NCBI GenBank assembly: GCA_002346745.1
Contig: DEAL01000033.1
Location: forward strand, 22,143-86,142
Source: Candidatus Neomicrothrix sp. UBA2983
GTDB taxonomy: Bacteria > Actinomycetota > Acidimicrobiia > Acidimicrobiales > MedAcidi-G1
Direction of reading: 5' to 3'
Length of the DNA stretch: 64,000 nucleotides
Position 1 is the stretch's first letter; each line of letters begins with the position of its first letter. Below are positions 32,012 to 42,230 of this stretch, piece after piece. Below the pieces are notes generated by a model, which saw nothing but the letters and a program-made list of their open reading frames with translations, had not been told where the DNA came from and did no database searches. Made by a program: the position numbers and the translations under genes.

Positions 32012-33402
32012 TCCTCCTCCTCGCCCCGGTCGGGGTCCTCTCCCCCGTGGGCGAACTCGGCGAGCCGCCCGGCGGAACCCTCGTCCAGGCGCACCCGGAT
32101 GCGCCAGCCGGCCTCGTCGGACGACTCTGCCAGGACCTCGCCCTCCCGGTGCGCCCTCGCCAGGGCGTCGCCCCGGTCGAAGGGGATGACGAGCGAGACC
32201 AGTCGCGTAGCGGCCCGGAGGCGGCGGCCGACGACGGCGAGGAGGTCGTCGATGCCCTCCCCGGTGACCGCCGACACCGCGACGGAACCCTCCTCGCGTG
32301 CCGTCAGCCGGGCGGCTGCCGACGGATCGGCATCGGCCTTGTTGAAGGCGTAGAGCTCCGGCACGCCGTCGGCGCCGATCTCGCGTAGCACCGCCCGCAC
32401 GGCGTCGATGTCCCCGTAGGGGTCGGCTGCCGAGGCGTCGACCACGTGGACCAGCAGGTCGGCGTCGACCACCACGTCCAGCGTCGAGCGGAAGGCCTCG
32501 ACCAGCTGGTGCGGCAACTTGCGCACGAAGCCGACCGTGTCGGTCACGTAGACGGCCTCGCCGCCGGGCAGTTGCAGGCGGCGGGTCGTGGCGTCGAGGG
32601 TGGCGAAGAGGCGGTCCTCGACGAGCACGCCGGCGTCGGTCATCCGGTTCAGCAGCGTCGACTTGCCGGCGTTCGTGTAGCCCACGATCGCCACCGAGCG
32701 GTTGCTGGTCCGCCGCCGCGCCTTGGACTGCGTGTCCCGGGTGCGCCGGATCCTGTCCAGTTCCTGCTCGAGCCTGCGGACCCGACGCATGAGCCGGCGC
32801 CGGTCGACCTCCAACTGGGTCTCGCCGGGGCCCCGGGTGCCGATGCCGCCGCCCTGTTGGCTGAACGTGCGGCCCGACCGGCGCAGGCGCGGCAGGCGGT
32901 AGCGCAACTGTGCCAGTTCGACCTGGGCACGGCCCTCGAGGCTGCTGGCGTTCTGGGCGAAGATGTCGAGGATCACGGCCGTGCGGTCGAGGGCGGACCG
33001 CTTCAGGATCGTCTCGAGGTTGCCCTGTTGGGCGGGCGTGAGTTCGTTGTCGAACACGACCGTGTCGGCGTCGTGGTCCCCGGAGACGTCGCGGATCTCC
33101 GCCGCCTTGCCGCTCCCGACGTAGGTGGCGATGTCGGGGGTGTCCCGCTGCTGGAGCACCCGGGCCACGGGGTCGGCCCCTGCGGTGTCGACCAGGCGGG
33201 CCAGCTCGTCCATCGAGGCGTCGACCACCTCGGGATCGTCGCGGCCCAGTGCCACGCCCGCCAGCACGATCCGCTCCCGGAACGTGCGCTCGATGAGGCC
33301 CCGGGACTCGCCGCCGTACTCGCCGAATGCGCCGCGGTGCGTCTCGGCGTCGACTGTCCGGTCCTCCTCGAACGGGTCGTCCCGACCCGAGGCGTTACCC
33401 AC
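32008..33402 (-). CDS. hflX: GTPase HflX
   Basis: 464-residue ribosome-associated GTPase. The N-terminal HflX domain has VFDNELTPAQQGNLE and the Gly-rich GGGIGTRGPGETQLE linker. A coiled helix (RRRLMRRVRRLEQELDRI) precedes the G domain with G1 GYTNAGKST, G3 DTVGF and G4 NKAD. It splits or rescues stalled ribosomes. The GTG at 33402 overlaps the dapF stop by 8 bases. Confidence 0.93.
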   Translation of the reverse strand: MGNASGRDDPFEEDRTVDAETHRGAFGEYGGESRGLIERTFRERIVLAGVALGRDDPEVVDASMDELARLVDTAGADPVARVLQQRDTPDIATYVGSGKAAEIRDVSGDHDADTVVFDNELTPAQQGNLETILKRSALDRTAVILDIFAQNASSLEGRAQVELAQLRYRLPRLRRSGRTFSQQGGGIGTRGPGETQLEVDRRRLMRRVRRLEQELDRIRRTRDTQSKARRRTSNRSVAIVGYTNAGKSTLLNRMTDAGVLVEDRLFATLDATTRRLQLPGGEAVYVTDTVGFVRKLPHQLVEAFRSTLDVVVDADLLVHVVDASAADPYGDIDAVRAVLREIGADGVPELYAFNKADADPSAAARLTAREEGSVAVSAVTGEGIDDLLAVVGRRLRAATRLVSLVIPFDRGDALARAHREGEVLAESSDEAGWRIRVRLDEGSAGRLAEFAHGGEDPDRGEEEE

Positions 33403-34231
33403 GGGTGGCCTCGACCTCGTGGTCGCCGAGGTGGACGGATGTCGTGGCCAGCGACAGCCGCTCGCCGAAGGTGACGACCCCGGTACCGCCCGGCATCCGG
33501 ACCTCGACCCGGTCGCCGATGAGGCCCCACCCGCGGGCCAGGTGTGCGGCTGCACAGGCGCCGCTGCCACAGGCCTGGGTGAGCCCGGCCCCCCGCTCCC
33601 AGGGGCGCATCCGGATGGTGCCGTCGTCGACGGCCGCCACCACGTGGACGTTGCAGCCGACCGGGGCGAAGAAGGCCTCCAGGGCGGGACCGACCACGCC
33701 GAGGTCGATGGCGTCGACGTCGTCGACCTCGATCACCAGGTGGGGGTTGCCGAGGTCGACGGTGCCGTGGCGCCCCGCCGTCGGTCCGCCGAGGTCGAGT
33801 TCGAGGCCAAGGGTCGCTGGTCCGGGTGCTGCGGCACCCATGTCGACAGTCGCCCGGACCTCCGTGTCGCCAGGTGTCCCCACGACGGCGACCTCCCGGG
33901 GACCGACCACGGTCTCGACCGTTAGGTCTGCGTTGGTGAGCCCCCGCCGACGGGCGACGGCCTGGCCAAAGCAGTTGAGGCCGTTGCCGCTCACCTCGGC
34001 GGGGCTGCCGTCGCTGTTGACCAGCGTGAACCGGAGTCGGTCGCCATCCCCCCCGACCTCGTCGACCGGCGTGCCGAACACCAGGCCGTCGGCCCCGATG
34101 CCGGTGGCGCGGTCGCAGAGGCGGATGGCCAGGTCGGCGGCGTCGGCGGGAACCGCGTCGGTGAAGGCGACGAGGAAGTCGTTGCCGAGGGAGGCGTGGT
34201 GGCTCAACTGCACGTGGACAGTCTCGCCCAC
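33395..34231 (-). CDS. dapF: diaminopimelate epimerase
   Basis: PLP-independent racemase converting LL-DAP to meso-DAP. The two catalytic cysteines are in NGLNCFGQA and ACGSGACAAA; GNDF marks the N-terminal substrate loop. 278 residues from the GTG at 34231, which has GGGGGA upstream. A longer form starting at GTG 34276 would overlap miaA and lacks a ribosome binding site, so I prefer the shorter. It sits between miaA and hflX on the same strand, a common actinobacterial order. Confidence 0.92.
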   Translation of the reverse strand: MGETVHVQLSHHASLGNDFLVAFTDAVPADAADLAIRLCDRATGIGADGLVFGTPVDEVGGDGDRLRFTLVNSDGSPAEVSGNGLNCFGQAVARRRGLTNADLTVETVVGPREVAVVGTPGDTEVRATVDMGAAAPGPATLGLELDLGGPTAGRHGTVDLGNPHLVIEVDDVDAIDLGVVGPALEAFFAPVGCNVHVVAAVDDGTIRMRPWERGAGLTQACGSGACAAAHLARGWGLIGDRVEVRMPGGTGVVTFGERLSLATTSVHLGDHEVEATRG

Positions 34232-34265
34232 CGGAACCGGTCCCCCACGCCCGGTTCCCGGTCGC

Positions 34266-35189
34266 TCACGGGGCACAGGCGTCGAAGGCGGCCAGCACCT
34301 CGTCCAGAGCCGCCAGCGGGTCGTCCCCGACGTCCACCCAGGCGATGCGCGGGTCGCGGCGGAACCAGCGCTCCTGGCGCCGGGCGAACCGCCTGGTGGC
34401 CGCCACGGACTCCTCCACGGCGGCGTCGAGCGTGCACCCGCCCCGCAGGTGGACGGCCAGCTCCCGGTAGCCGAGGGCCTGGGCCGCGGTCGCCGAGAGG
34501 CCCTCGGGCCGTTCCAGCAGGCCCGCCACCTCGTCGAGGAGGCCCTCGTCCATCATCCGGGCGAAGCGTTCGGCGATCCGGGCGTCGAGGACGTCCCGGG
34601 GCACCCGCAGGCCGACCTGGGCGAATGGCGTGTCGGGGTACTGCCCGAGGCCAGGCCCGTACGACGAGAAGGGCCGGCCCGAGCCCAGCGTGACCTCGAG
34701 GGCGCGCACCACCCTGCGGCGGTTGGTCGGCTCCATGCGCCCGGCGGCCACGGGGTCGAGTTCGGCGAGGCGGCGGTGCAGGGCGGGCGTGTCGGGCTCG
34801 GCGTCCAGGCCGGCACGCACCTGGGCGAACCGGCCGGGGATGTCGAGGTCGTCCACCACGGCCCGGACGTGGAGGCCGGTACCGCCGACCAGGACGGCCC
34901 GTGCGTCCCGCTCCCCGATGTCGGCCAGCGCCGCCCGGGCCGCGCGCTGGAAGTCGGCGACGCTGTAGTCCTCGGACGGGTCGGCCAGGTCGAGCAGGTG
35001 GTGAGGGACCTCGGCCCGCTCGGCCGCAGACGGCGTGGCGGTGCCGATGTCCATGCCCCGGTAGAGGGCCATGGAGTCCATCGACACCAGTTCGACGCCC
35101 GGGCGCCGGCGGGCAGCCTCGAGGCCGAGGGCCGACTTGCCCGAGGCGGTGGTGCCGACGAGGAGGAGGTGCCCTTTGGGGGCGACCAC
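34266..35189 (-). CDS. miaA: tRNA dimethylallyltransferase
   Basis: 307-residue enzyme adding dimethylallyl to N6 of A37 in tRNAs reading UNN codons. P-loop GTTASGKSAL near 12, DSMALYRGMDIGTATP, then VGGTGLHVRAV and RRVVRALEV; the C-terminal part has QERWFRRDPRI. GTG start nine bases after miaB. It makes the substrate that MiaB then methylthiolates, and the two genes are adjacent in that order. Confidence 0.95.
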   Translation of the reverse strand: MVAPKGHLLLVGTTASGKSALGLEAARRRPGVELVSMDSMALYRGMDIGTATPSAAERAEVPHHLLDLADPSEDYSVADFQRAARAALADIGERDARAVLVGGTGLHVRAVVDDLDIPGRFAQVRAGLDAEPDTPALHRRLAELDPVAAGRMEPTNRRRVVRALEVTLGSGRPFSSYGPGLGQYPDTPFAQVGLRVPRDVLDARIAERFARMMDEGLLDEVAGLLERPEGLSATAAQALGYRELAVHLRGGCTLDAAVEESVAATRRFARRQERWFRRDPRIAWVDVGDDPLAALDEVLAAFDACAP

Positions 35190-35197
35190 GACGGACC

Positions 35198-36688
35198 TCA
35201 GGCCGAGGCGACGGGGATGCGGCGCCGGTGGGCCGGCGCTGCGGTCACCTCGAGCAGTTCGCCGAAGAGGTAGTGGCCGCCGGCGGCGGTGATCCGCACC
35301 TCGGCGTAGGCGCCGGTGCGCAGGCCCTCGGCGGCCGGGAGGTGCACGGGCTTGTTCTGGCGGGTGCGTCCGGTGACCTGGTCGGGTCCCCGCTTGGCGG
35401 GTCCCTCCACGAGGACCTCCTCGATCCGTCCCACCCGGGCCTCGTGCCGGCGGCGGGAGGAGCGGCGCAGGACCGCCTGGAGTCGCTCGAAGCGCTCGAC
35501 GCAGACGGCGTGGTCGACGAACTCGTCCTGACGCTCGGCGGCCTCGGTGCCCGGTCGGGGCGAGAAGACGAAGGCGTAGGCAGAGTCGTACTCCGCCTCG
35601 GCGACCACCTCGAGCGTCCGCTCGAAGTCGTCCTCGGTCTCGCCCGGGAAGCCCACGATGATGTCGGTCGAGACGGCAAGGTCGTCGATCCCGGCTCGAG
35701 CGGCGGCGAGGCGCTCGAGGTACCGCTCGGCCGTGTAGCCGCGGTGCATGGCCCCCAGCACCCGGTCGGAACCCGACTGAAGCGGCAGGTGGAGGTGCTC
35801 GCAGACCGCCGGCGACTGGGCCATGGCGGCGACGGTCTCGGGGCGCAGGTCCTTGGGGTGCGGGCTCGTGTAGCGGACGCGACGGATGCCCCCGACGTCG
35901 CCGACGGCGGTCAGCAGGTCGGCGAAGAGGGGGCGGAGACGTCGCCGGTCGTCGGCCGCCCAGTCGGCGCCGGCCTCGTAGGCGTCGGCCGGCCCGGCGT
36001 CGATCGTGCGCAGGCGTGTGGTGAGGTCCCGGCCGTAGGAGTTGACGTTCTGGCCCAGGAGCGTGACCTCGGTGACGCCGTCGGCGGCGAGGCCCTCGAC
36101 CTCGGCCACGAGTTCACCGAACGGGCGGCTGATCTCCGGACCGCGCACCGCCGGCACGATGCAGAAGGCGCAGGAGTTGTCGCAGCCGACCTGGATGGTG
36201 ACCCAGGCGCTGTGGTCGGCGTCGCGGCGCGCCGGCAGGGCCGACGGGAAGGCCTCGGCGTCGTCGCGGGCGGTCTCCTCGAGGATCTCGATGACGGGGC
36301 CGTGCTGCCTCGCCTCGGCCAGCAACTCCGCGGCCCGTTGGACGTTGTGGGTACCGAAGACGACGTCCACGTGGGCGGCCCGCTGCTGGATCAGGTCGCG
36401 ATCCTTCTGGGCGAGGCAGCCGCCGACGGCGACCTGTACGTCGGGCCGCTCGGCCTTGAGGGCCTTGAGGTGCCCCAGGGCGCCGTAGAGCTTGTTGTCC
36501 GCGTTCTCCCGGATGCAGCAGGTGTTGAGGACGATGACGTCGGCCTCCGACTCGGAGGCGGCCGCCACGAGCCCGTCAGCCTCGAGCAGGCCGGCGATGC
36601 GCTCGCTGTCGTGCTCGTTCATCTGGCACCCGTAGGTGCGCACGGCGTAGGTGCGCGTGCGGGGGGGCTCCGGGGACGTGCTGGTCAC
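35198..36688 (-). CDS. miaB: tRNA-2-methylthio-N6-dimethylallyladenosine synthase
   Basis: 496-residue radical-SAM methylthiotransferase. The N-terminal MTTase domain has cysteines in YGCQMNEHD, NTCCIREN and GGCLAQ. The radical SAM cluster is GCDNSCAFCIVP, and a C-terminal TRAM domain is near 430-490. A region of about 25 residues (DAGPADAYEAGADW) after LLGQNVNSYG is an insertion seen in actinobacterial MiaB. GTG at 36688, supported by TAGCCT seven bases upstream. recX, often found between recA and miaB, is absent. Confidence 0.94.
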   Translation of the reverse strand: MTSTSPEPPRTRTYAVRTYGCQMNEHDSERIAGLLEADGLVAAASESEADVIVLNTCCIRENADNKLYGALGHLKALKAERPDVQVAVGGCLAQKDRDLIQQRAAHVDVVFGTHNVQRAAELLAEARQHGPVIEILEETARDDAEAFPSALPARRDADHSAWVTIQVGCDNSCAFCIVPAVRGPEISRPFGELVAEVEGLAADGVTEVTLLGQNVNSYGRDLTTRLRTIDAGPADAYEAGADWAADDRRRLRPLFADLLTAVGDVGGIRRVRYTSPHPKDLRPETVAAMAQSPAVCEHLHLPLQSGSDRVLGAMHRGYTAERYLERLAAARAGIDDLAVSTDIIVGFPGETEDDFERTLEVVAEAEYDSAYAFVFSPRPGTEAAERQDEFVDHAVCVERFERLQAVLRRSSRRRHEARVGRIEEVLVEGPAKRGPDQVTGRTRQNKPVHLPAAEGLRTGAYAEVRITAAGGHYLFGELLEVTAAPAHRRRIPVASA

Positions 36689-36695
36689 GCCGAAC

Positions 36696-36701
36696 AGGCT
36701 A
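36696..36701 (-). promoter_or_regulatory. -10 hexamer, putative leaderless promoter of miaB
   Basis: TAGCCT on the minus strand ends seven bases before the GTG at 36688, so miaB may be transcribed independently of SOS-controlled recA. Confidence 0.5.
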
Positions 36702-36792
36702 GGGCCCACCCGGCACGGTGTCGCCCGGCGGGTGGTCGCGCAGGGCGGACCGACCCCGTCGTCGGTACGGCCGGTCAGGGCCGCCGCGCCAG

Positions 36793-37953
<1,161 letters not shown>

Positions 37954-38085
37954 GGTGTTGCTCCGTTCTCCCGGTGCGGTTCGCGTGCTGGATCGGTGGT
38001 GATCGATGCGGGCGAACCTACGGAGGGGGTGTGACAGCCCCGGTGGGTCGTGCCCGACTGGCGGGTGAATGACACGAGTGTAAGT

Positions 38086-38101
38086 GCGAACAGACGTTCG
38101 A
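38086..38101 (-). promoter_or_regulatory. SOS box upstream of recA
   Basis: GCGAACAGACGTTCGA on the plus strand, one mismatch from TCGAAC-N4-GTTCGA. On the minus strand it sits between TTGCAT (-35-like) and TACACT (-10-like), so LexA would repress recA. Confidence 0.88.
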
Positions 38102-38124
38102 TGCAAGCATTCCGGTGGCCGCGC

Positions 38125-38130
38125 TACCGT
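38125..38130 (+). promoter_or_regulatory. -10 hexamer, putative leaderless promoter of msrB
   Basis: TACCGT ends seven bases before the ATG at 38138. Confidence 0.45.
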
Positions 38131-38137
38131 CCGGCCC

Positions 38138-38536
38138 ATGGACGCCCCCGGGACCGACGACCAACTGCGACAGCGCCTGACCCCCATGCAGTACCACTGC
38201 ACCCAGGAAGCCGGTACCGAGCGGGCCTTCAGCGGCGAGTACGTCGACGAGAAGCGGGCCGGCACCTACCGCTGCGTGGTGTGCAGCGAGGCCCTGTTCG
38301 ACAGCGCCACCAAGTACGACTCGGGGTCGGGCTGGCCCAGCTTCTGGGAGCCGGTCGACGAGAGCCTCGTCGACCGCCACGTCGACCAGAGCCTGGGCAT
38401 GGTTCGCACCGAAGTCACCTGCGCCTCCTGCGGCGCCCACCTCGGCCACGTGTTCCCCGACGGCCCCCGACCCTCCGGTGAGCGCCACTGCATCAACTCG
38501 GCCTGCCTGCTCCTCGATCCGGCCGACGAGGACTGA
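38138..38536 (+). CDS. msrB: peptide-methionine (R)-S-oxide reductase
   Basis: 132-residue MsrB reducing methionine-R-sulfoxide in proteins. The zinc site is CVVCSEAL and CASCGAHLGH; the catalytic Cys is in RHCINSACL. GSGWPSFWEP is the substrate-binding block. No signal peptide, so cytoplasmic. ATG at 38138 is supported by the upstream -10 spacing. Divergent from recA and within 40 bases of its SOS box, though no independent SOS promoter toward msrB is seen. Confidence 0.95.
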   Translation: MDAPGTDDQLRQRLTPMQYHCTQEAGTERAFSGEYVDEKRAGTYRCVVCSEALFDSATKYDSGSGWPSFWEPVDESLVDRHVDQSLGMVRTEVTCASCGAHLGHVFPDGPRPSGERHCINSACLLLDPADED

Positions 38537-38546
38537 CCGTCCGGCC

Positions 38547-39038
38547 TCACCCCAGCCGGAACCGGGCCAGGGTCTCGTAGGCGGCACCCTCTGGCAGGGT
38601 GCGGCTGCGCACCAGGCACACTTCGTCGACGAGGAACGACCCGGCGACCGGCGTGCCCACCGCGCCGGGCGGGACCGGCCCCTTCGAACGGGCCAGCGTG
38701 AGGTGGCCGGTGAAGGCCCGCTCCTCGGGCGGCTCCCCCACTCCCGCCGTGGCCGCCACGACCGACGCCGCCAGGTCGTCGAGCCCGGCCACGGCCGCCA
38801 CCACCACCCGCTTCCCGAGCAGCCGGGTCACAGGCCCCAACTCCGCCACCGCCGGCGTCGCCGCCAACTCGTCCAGCGCCGCCGTCACCTCGCCGGGGTC
38901 GGCCTCGCCCAGGAACCGCAGCGTCACGTGCCACTGGTCCGGCCGGGTCCAGCGCAGGCCGGGCGCCTCGGGCCGGGGAAGGCCGGCCAGCGCGTCGGCA
39001 ACCTCCACCGACAGCCACGCCGCCACGAACAGCCGCAC
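38547..39038 (-). CDS. thpR: RNA 2',3'-cyclic phosphodiesterase (2H family)
   Basis: 163 residues with the two HxTx motifs of the 2H superfamily: WHVTLRFLG near 36 and GHLTLARS near 112, each supplying His and Thr. It opens 2',3'-cyclic phosphates on RNA. GTG start at 39038 has GAGGGG upstream. It follows cinA by 17 bases on the same strand and is convergent with msrB. Confidence 0.88.
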   Translation of the reverse strand: MRLFVAAWLSVEVADALAGLPRPEAPGLRWTRPDQWHVTLRFLGEADPGEVTAALDELAATPAVAELGPVTRLLGKRVVVAAVAGLDDLAASVVAATAGVGEPPEERAFTGHLTLARSKGPVPPGAVGTPVAGSFLVDEVCLVRSRTLPEGAAYETLARFRLG

Positions 39039-39055
39039 GGGGACCCCTCTGCCTC

Positions 39056-40309
39056 CTAGGACCGGCGTGCCAACAAGCGCTGGCGGAGTAGGTCGAGCAC
39101 CGAGATCACCGTGAACTGGCGGGTCAGGGTCCGGTCGAACGGGAACCGGATCCGGACCGCCTCCACGTCGCCGTCGACGTTCGTCGCCATCCAGACCGTG
39201 CCCGGCTCGACGCCGTCCTGGGGGTCGGGGCCGGCCACGCCCGTGACCGCCACCGACACGTCGGCGCCCAGCACCGGGCAGACGCCCTCCGCCATCGCCA
39301 CCACGGCCGCCTCGGACACCACCGGGCCGTCGGGCACTCCCAGGACGTCCCGCTTGACGTCGCCGTCGTAGGCCACGACCGACCCGACGAACGCCCGGCT
39401 GGACCCCGGCACCTCCGTGAGCCGCGTGCCGACCATCCCGCCGGTCAGCGACTCGGCAGTGGCCAGCGTCAGCCCCTGGGCGACCAGCTCGTCGAGCACC
39501 ACCGACTCCATGGTCTGGTCGTCGACGCCGAACACCACCGGCCCGACGATCTCCCGCACCCGGGCCTCCTCGTCGGCCAGCAATTCGGCCACCTCGGCCT
39601 CGTCGGCGCCCTTGGCGGTGATGCGCACCTTGAGCCCCTCCATGCCGCTGGCGAGGAACGCCAGCGTCGGTCCGCCCTCGGCGTCCAGGCGCTCGATCTC
39701 GTCCGCCAGCACCTCGGCCAGGCCCGACTCCGAGCGGCCCCACGTGCGCAGCACCCTCGAGCGAATCACGGCCTCGGCCCCGGCCCGGCGGCGCAGGTCG
39801 GGCAGCACCGTGCCCTCGACCATGGCGTGCATCTCCCTGGGCACCCCCGGCACGGCGTAGACGACCTTCTGGTCGGGCGGCTCCCCCACCGGACAGACCA
39901 GGCCCGGGGCCGTGCCCGGCATCTCGGCCATCGTCCATGCCCCGACCGGTACGTCGGCCTGGCGCAGGTTGTTGGCCGGCATGGCCCGTCCCCGCCCCGA
40001 GAAGCGGCGCTCGATCTCGGCGGCGATCGCCTCGTCGCGCTCCATCCCGACGCCCATGAGCTCGGCGAGGACGTCCCGGGTGATGTCGTCCTGGGTGGGA
40101 CCCAGCCCCCCGGTCACGATCACCGCGTCCGAGCGGTCCAGCGCCTCCCGGAACGCCGCCAGCATCCGTTCCCGGTTGTCACCCACCGCCGTGTGCCGGT
40201 GGCAGTCGATCCCCGCCAGGGCCAGCTGCTCGCCCAGCCACGCCGAGTTGGTGTCGACGATCTGCCCCAGCAGCAGCTCCGTTCCGACGGCGACGACCTC
40301 ACACCGCAT
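39056..40309 (-). CDS. cinA: CinA family protein (nicotinamide mononucleotide deamidase / competence-damage protein)
   Basis: 417 residues. The N-terminal MoCF-like domain (VAVGTELLLGQIVDTNSAWL, then VTGGLGPTQDD, about 1-170) joins a C-terminal CinA/PncC domain (about 255-415: TLATAESLTGGMVGTRLTEV and AVTGVAGPDP) that deamidates NMN or related pyridine nucleotides. Both domains are complete. The pgsA-cinA pair upstream of recA is common in Gram-positives; here recA is nearby but msrB and thpR intervene. ATG at 40309. Confidence 0.93.
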   Translation of the reverse strand: MRCEVVAVGTELLLGQIVDTNSAWLGEQLALAGIDCHRHTAVGDNRERMLAAFREALDRSDAVIVTGGLGPTQDDITRDVLAELMGVGMERDEAIAAEIERRFSGRGRAMPANNLRQADVPVGAWTMAEMPGTAPGLVCPVGEPPDQKVVYAVPGVPREMHAMVEGTVLPDLRRRAGAEAVIRSRVLRTWGRSESGLAEVLADEIERLDAEGGPTLAFLASGMEGLKVRITAKGADEAEVAELLADEEARVREIVGPVVFGVDDQTMESVVLDELVAQGLTLATAESLTGGMVGTRLTEVPGSSRAFVGSVVAYDGDVKRDVLGVPDGPVVSEAAVVAMAEGVCPVLGADVSVAVTGVAGPDPQDGVEPGTVWMATNVDGDVEAVRIRFPFDRTLTRQFTVISVLDLLRQRLLARRS

Positions 40310-40332
40310 CGACGACCCCCCGAAACAACGCC

Positions 40333-40905
40333 TCAGGCGCCGGTGGTGCTGGTGGCCCGGCTGCCGTCGGCGAGGTACTGGGCGCCGGTCGCCAGCGTGA
40401 ACGCCACCGCCACCCACAGCGAGGAGGTCACCAGCCAGTCGGCGTCCTCGATCGGCGGCAGGACGGCAATCAGCAGCGCCGCACCCTGCACGGTGGTCTT
40501 CCACTTGGCCGACCTGCGGGCCGGAACCGCTAGGCCCCGCCGCACGAACCACAGCCGGTAGAGCGTGATCACGCCTTCCCGCACGGCCAGCAGCGCCACC
40601 GGCAGCCAGGCATAGCGGTCGACCATCACGAGGCAGACCGCCACGCCGATCACCACGACCTTGTCGGCGAACGGGTCGAGGAACGCCCCCCAGCGACTCA
40701 CCGTGCCCCGGCGGCGGGCCAGGACGCCGTCGACCAGGTCGGAGGCGGCCAGCACGAGTCCCAGCAGGAACGCCCCCCACGAAACTCCGCCCCGGTCCTC
40801 GGCGGCCAGCACCATGGCGAACAGCACCGGCGACAGCAGCAGACGCAGCAGCGTGACCAGGTTGGCCGGACTCACCACCGTGCCGAGGTGCCTGGTCAGG
40901 TCCAC
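40333..40905 (-). CDS. pgsA: CDP-diacylglycerol-glycerol-3-phosphate 3-phosphatidyltransferase
   Basis: 190-residue membrane CDP-alcohol phosphatidyltransferase. The metal motif DGxxAR-x8-GxxxDxxxD is present as SDLVDGVLARRRGTVSRWG followed by AFLDPFADK. Four to six membrane helices. It makes phosphatidylglycerophosphate, precursor of phosphatidylglycerol, the donor used by Lgt. GTG at 40905 is preferred because GGGGAG lies six bases before it; a TTG two codons upstream has no spacing to a ribosome binding site. Confidence 0.9.
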   Translation of the reverse strand: MDLTRHLGTVVSPANLVTLLRLLLSPVLFAMVLAAEDRGGVSWGAFLLGLVLAASDLVDGVLARRRGTVSRWGAFLDPFADKVVVIGVAVCLVMVDRYAWLPVALLAVREGVITLYRLWFVRRGLAVPARRSAKWKTTVQGAALLIAVLPPIEDADWLVTSSLWVAVAFTLATGAQYLADGSRATSTTGA

Positions 40906-40933
40906 CGCCAACTCCCCGACTGCACCGACTCGT

Positions 40934-42184
40934 TCACGCCGCCTCCAGGTCGGGGCCCAGCGCCCCGGTCACCGTCACGGAGTGGAAGCCTCTCACAGGA
41001 AGGACCTCGGGCACCATGACCACGCCGTCGATCTCGGGCGCCTCGCGCCAGGTGCGCCCCACCCCCGGCTCGTCCACCAGCACCTCGACCTCGCAGCCGA
41101 TCAACTCGTCCCGGCGACGGGCCGTGATCCCGTCCTGCAACTCGCCCAGCTCGGCCAACCGCTCGGCCACCAGCCCCGCCGGGACCGTCCCGTCGAGGCC
41201 GGCAGCGTACGTGTCCGCCTCCTCGCTGTAGGCGAAGAAGCCGCACCAGTCGACCCCGACCTCCTCCACGAACGTCAGCAGGGCGTCGTGGTCCTCCTCG
41301 GTCTCGCCCGGGTAGCCCACGATGAAGTTGGACCGGAACACCGCTTCGGGCTCTGCCGAGCGGATGGCGGCGATGCGCTCCCGGAAGCGGTCCCCGTCGC
41401 CCCAGCGGCGCATCCGGCGCAGCAGCGGACGCGACACGTGCTGGAGCGACAGGTCGAAGTACGGGACCCCGGTAGCCAGCACGGCCTCGACCAGCGAATC
41501 GGTGAGGTCCGACGGATAAAGGTAGAGCAGCCGCACACGGTCCACCCGCTCGGCGACCTGCGCCACCAGCGGCACGATCGCCCGCTCCCCCACGCCCTGG
41601 TCCCGGCCGAACGACGCCAGGTCCTGGGCCACCAGCACGACCTCGCGCGCCTCCAGCGCCTCGACCTCGGCGAGGATCGACTCGACCGACCGGCTGCGCT
41701 GCGGACCCCGGAAGCTCGGGATGGCGCAGAAGCCGCACGAGCGGTCACAGCCCTCGGCCACCTTCACGTACGCCCAGGGGCGGGTCGACGCCGGCCGCGG
41801 CAGGTTCAACAGGTCGAAGGCCGGGGCCGGCGCTGCGTCGGCTCCCGATCGGCGTCCCAGCGTGACCGGCACGCCGAAGCCGGCCACCCGGTCGACCTCC
41901 GGGAGCGCGGCTTCGAGATCGCCCCCGTAGCGCTCGGCCATACACCCGGTCACCACCAGCCGAGCACCGTCACGGCGCTCGTCGGCGAGGGCCAGGACGG
42001 TGTCGATCGACTCTTGGCGGGCCTCCTCGATGAAGGCGCAGGTGTTGACGACGATCAGGTCGGCGTCGCCCGCCTCGCCGACCGGTGACAGGCCGTCGGC
42101 GGCTAGCACGCCCTCGAGCTTGTCCGAATCGACCTGGTTCTTCGGGCAGCCCAGCGTGACGAGGTGGTAAGTGGGGTCGCCCAT
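40934..42184 (-). CDS. rimO: ribosomal protein S12 methylthiotransferase RimO
   Basis: 416-residue radical-SAM methylthiotransferase modifying an Asp of ribosomal protein S12. MTTase-domain cysteines lie in TLGCPKNQVDS, NTCAFIEEA and VTGCMAER. The radical SAM cluster is GCDRSCGFCAIP, and a TRAM domain is C-terminal. LGCPKN and CAFI separate it from MiaB. ATG at 42184; TAGCCT lies nine bases upstream. Followed by pgsA and cinA on the same strand. Confidence 0.94.
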   Translation of the reverse strand: MGDPTYHLVTLGCPKNQVDSDKLEGVLAADGLSPVGEAGDADLIVVNTCAFIEEARQESIDTVLALADERRDGARLVVTGCMAERYGGDLEAALPEVDRVAGFGVPVTLGRRSGADAAPAPAFDLLNLPRPASTRPWAYVKVAEGCDRSCGFCAIPSFRGPQRSRSVESILAEVEALEAREVVLVAQDLASFGRDQGVGERAIVPLVAQVAERVDRVRLLYLYPSDLTDSLVEAVLATGVPYFDLSLQHVSRPLLRRMRRWGDGDRFRERIAAIRSAEPEAVFRSNFIVGYPGETEEDHDALLTFVEEVGVDWCGFFAYSEEADTYAAGLDGTVPAGLVAERLAELGELQDGITARRRDELIGCEVEVLVDEPGVGRTWREAPEIDGVVMVPEVLPVRGFHSVTVTGALGPDLEAA

Positions 42185-42230
42185 GGACCCCTCAGGCTAC
42201 GGGCTCGGGGCCGAGGCGACCGGGCCCGGG

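Noticed and set aside
34232..34276. Longer dapF start at 34276
   Set aside because: It overlaps miaA, lacks a ribosome binding site and adds a Gly/Pro/Arg-rich stretch not typical of DapF.
40906..40911. TTG start for pgsA
   Set aside because: The GGGGAG ribosome binding site touches the TTG; spacing suits the GTG at 40905.
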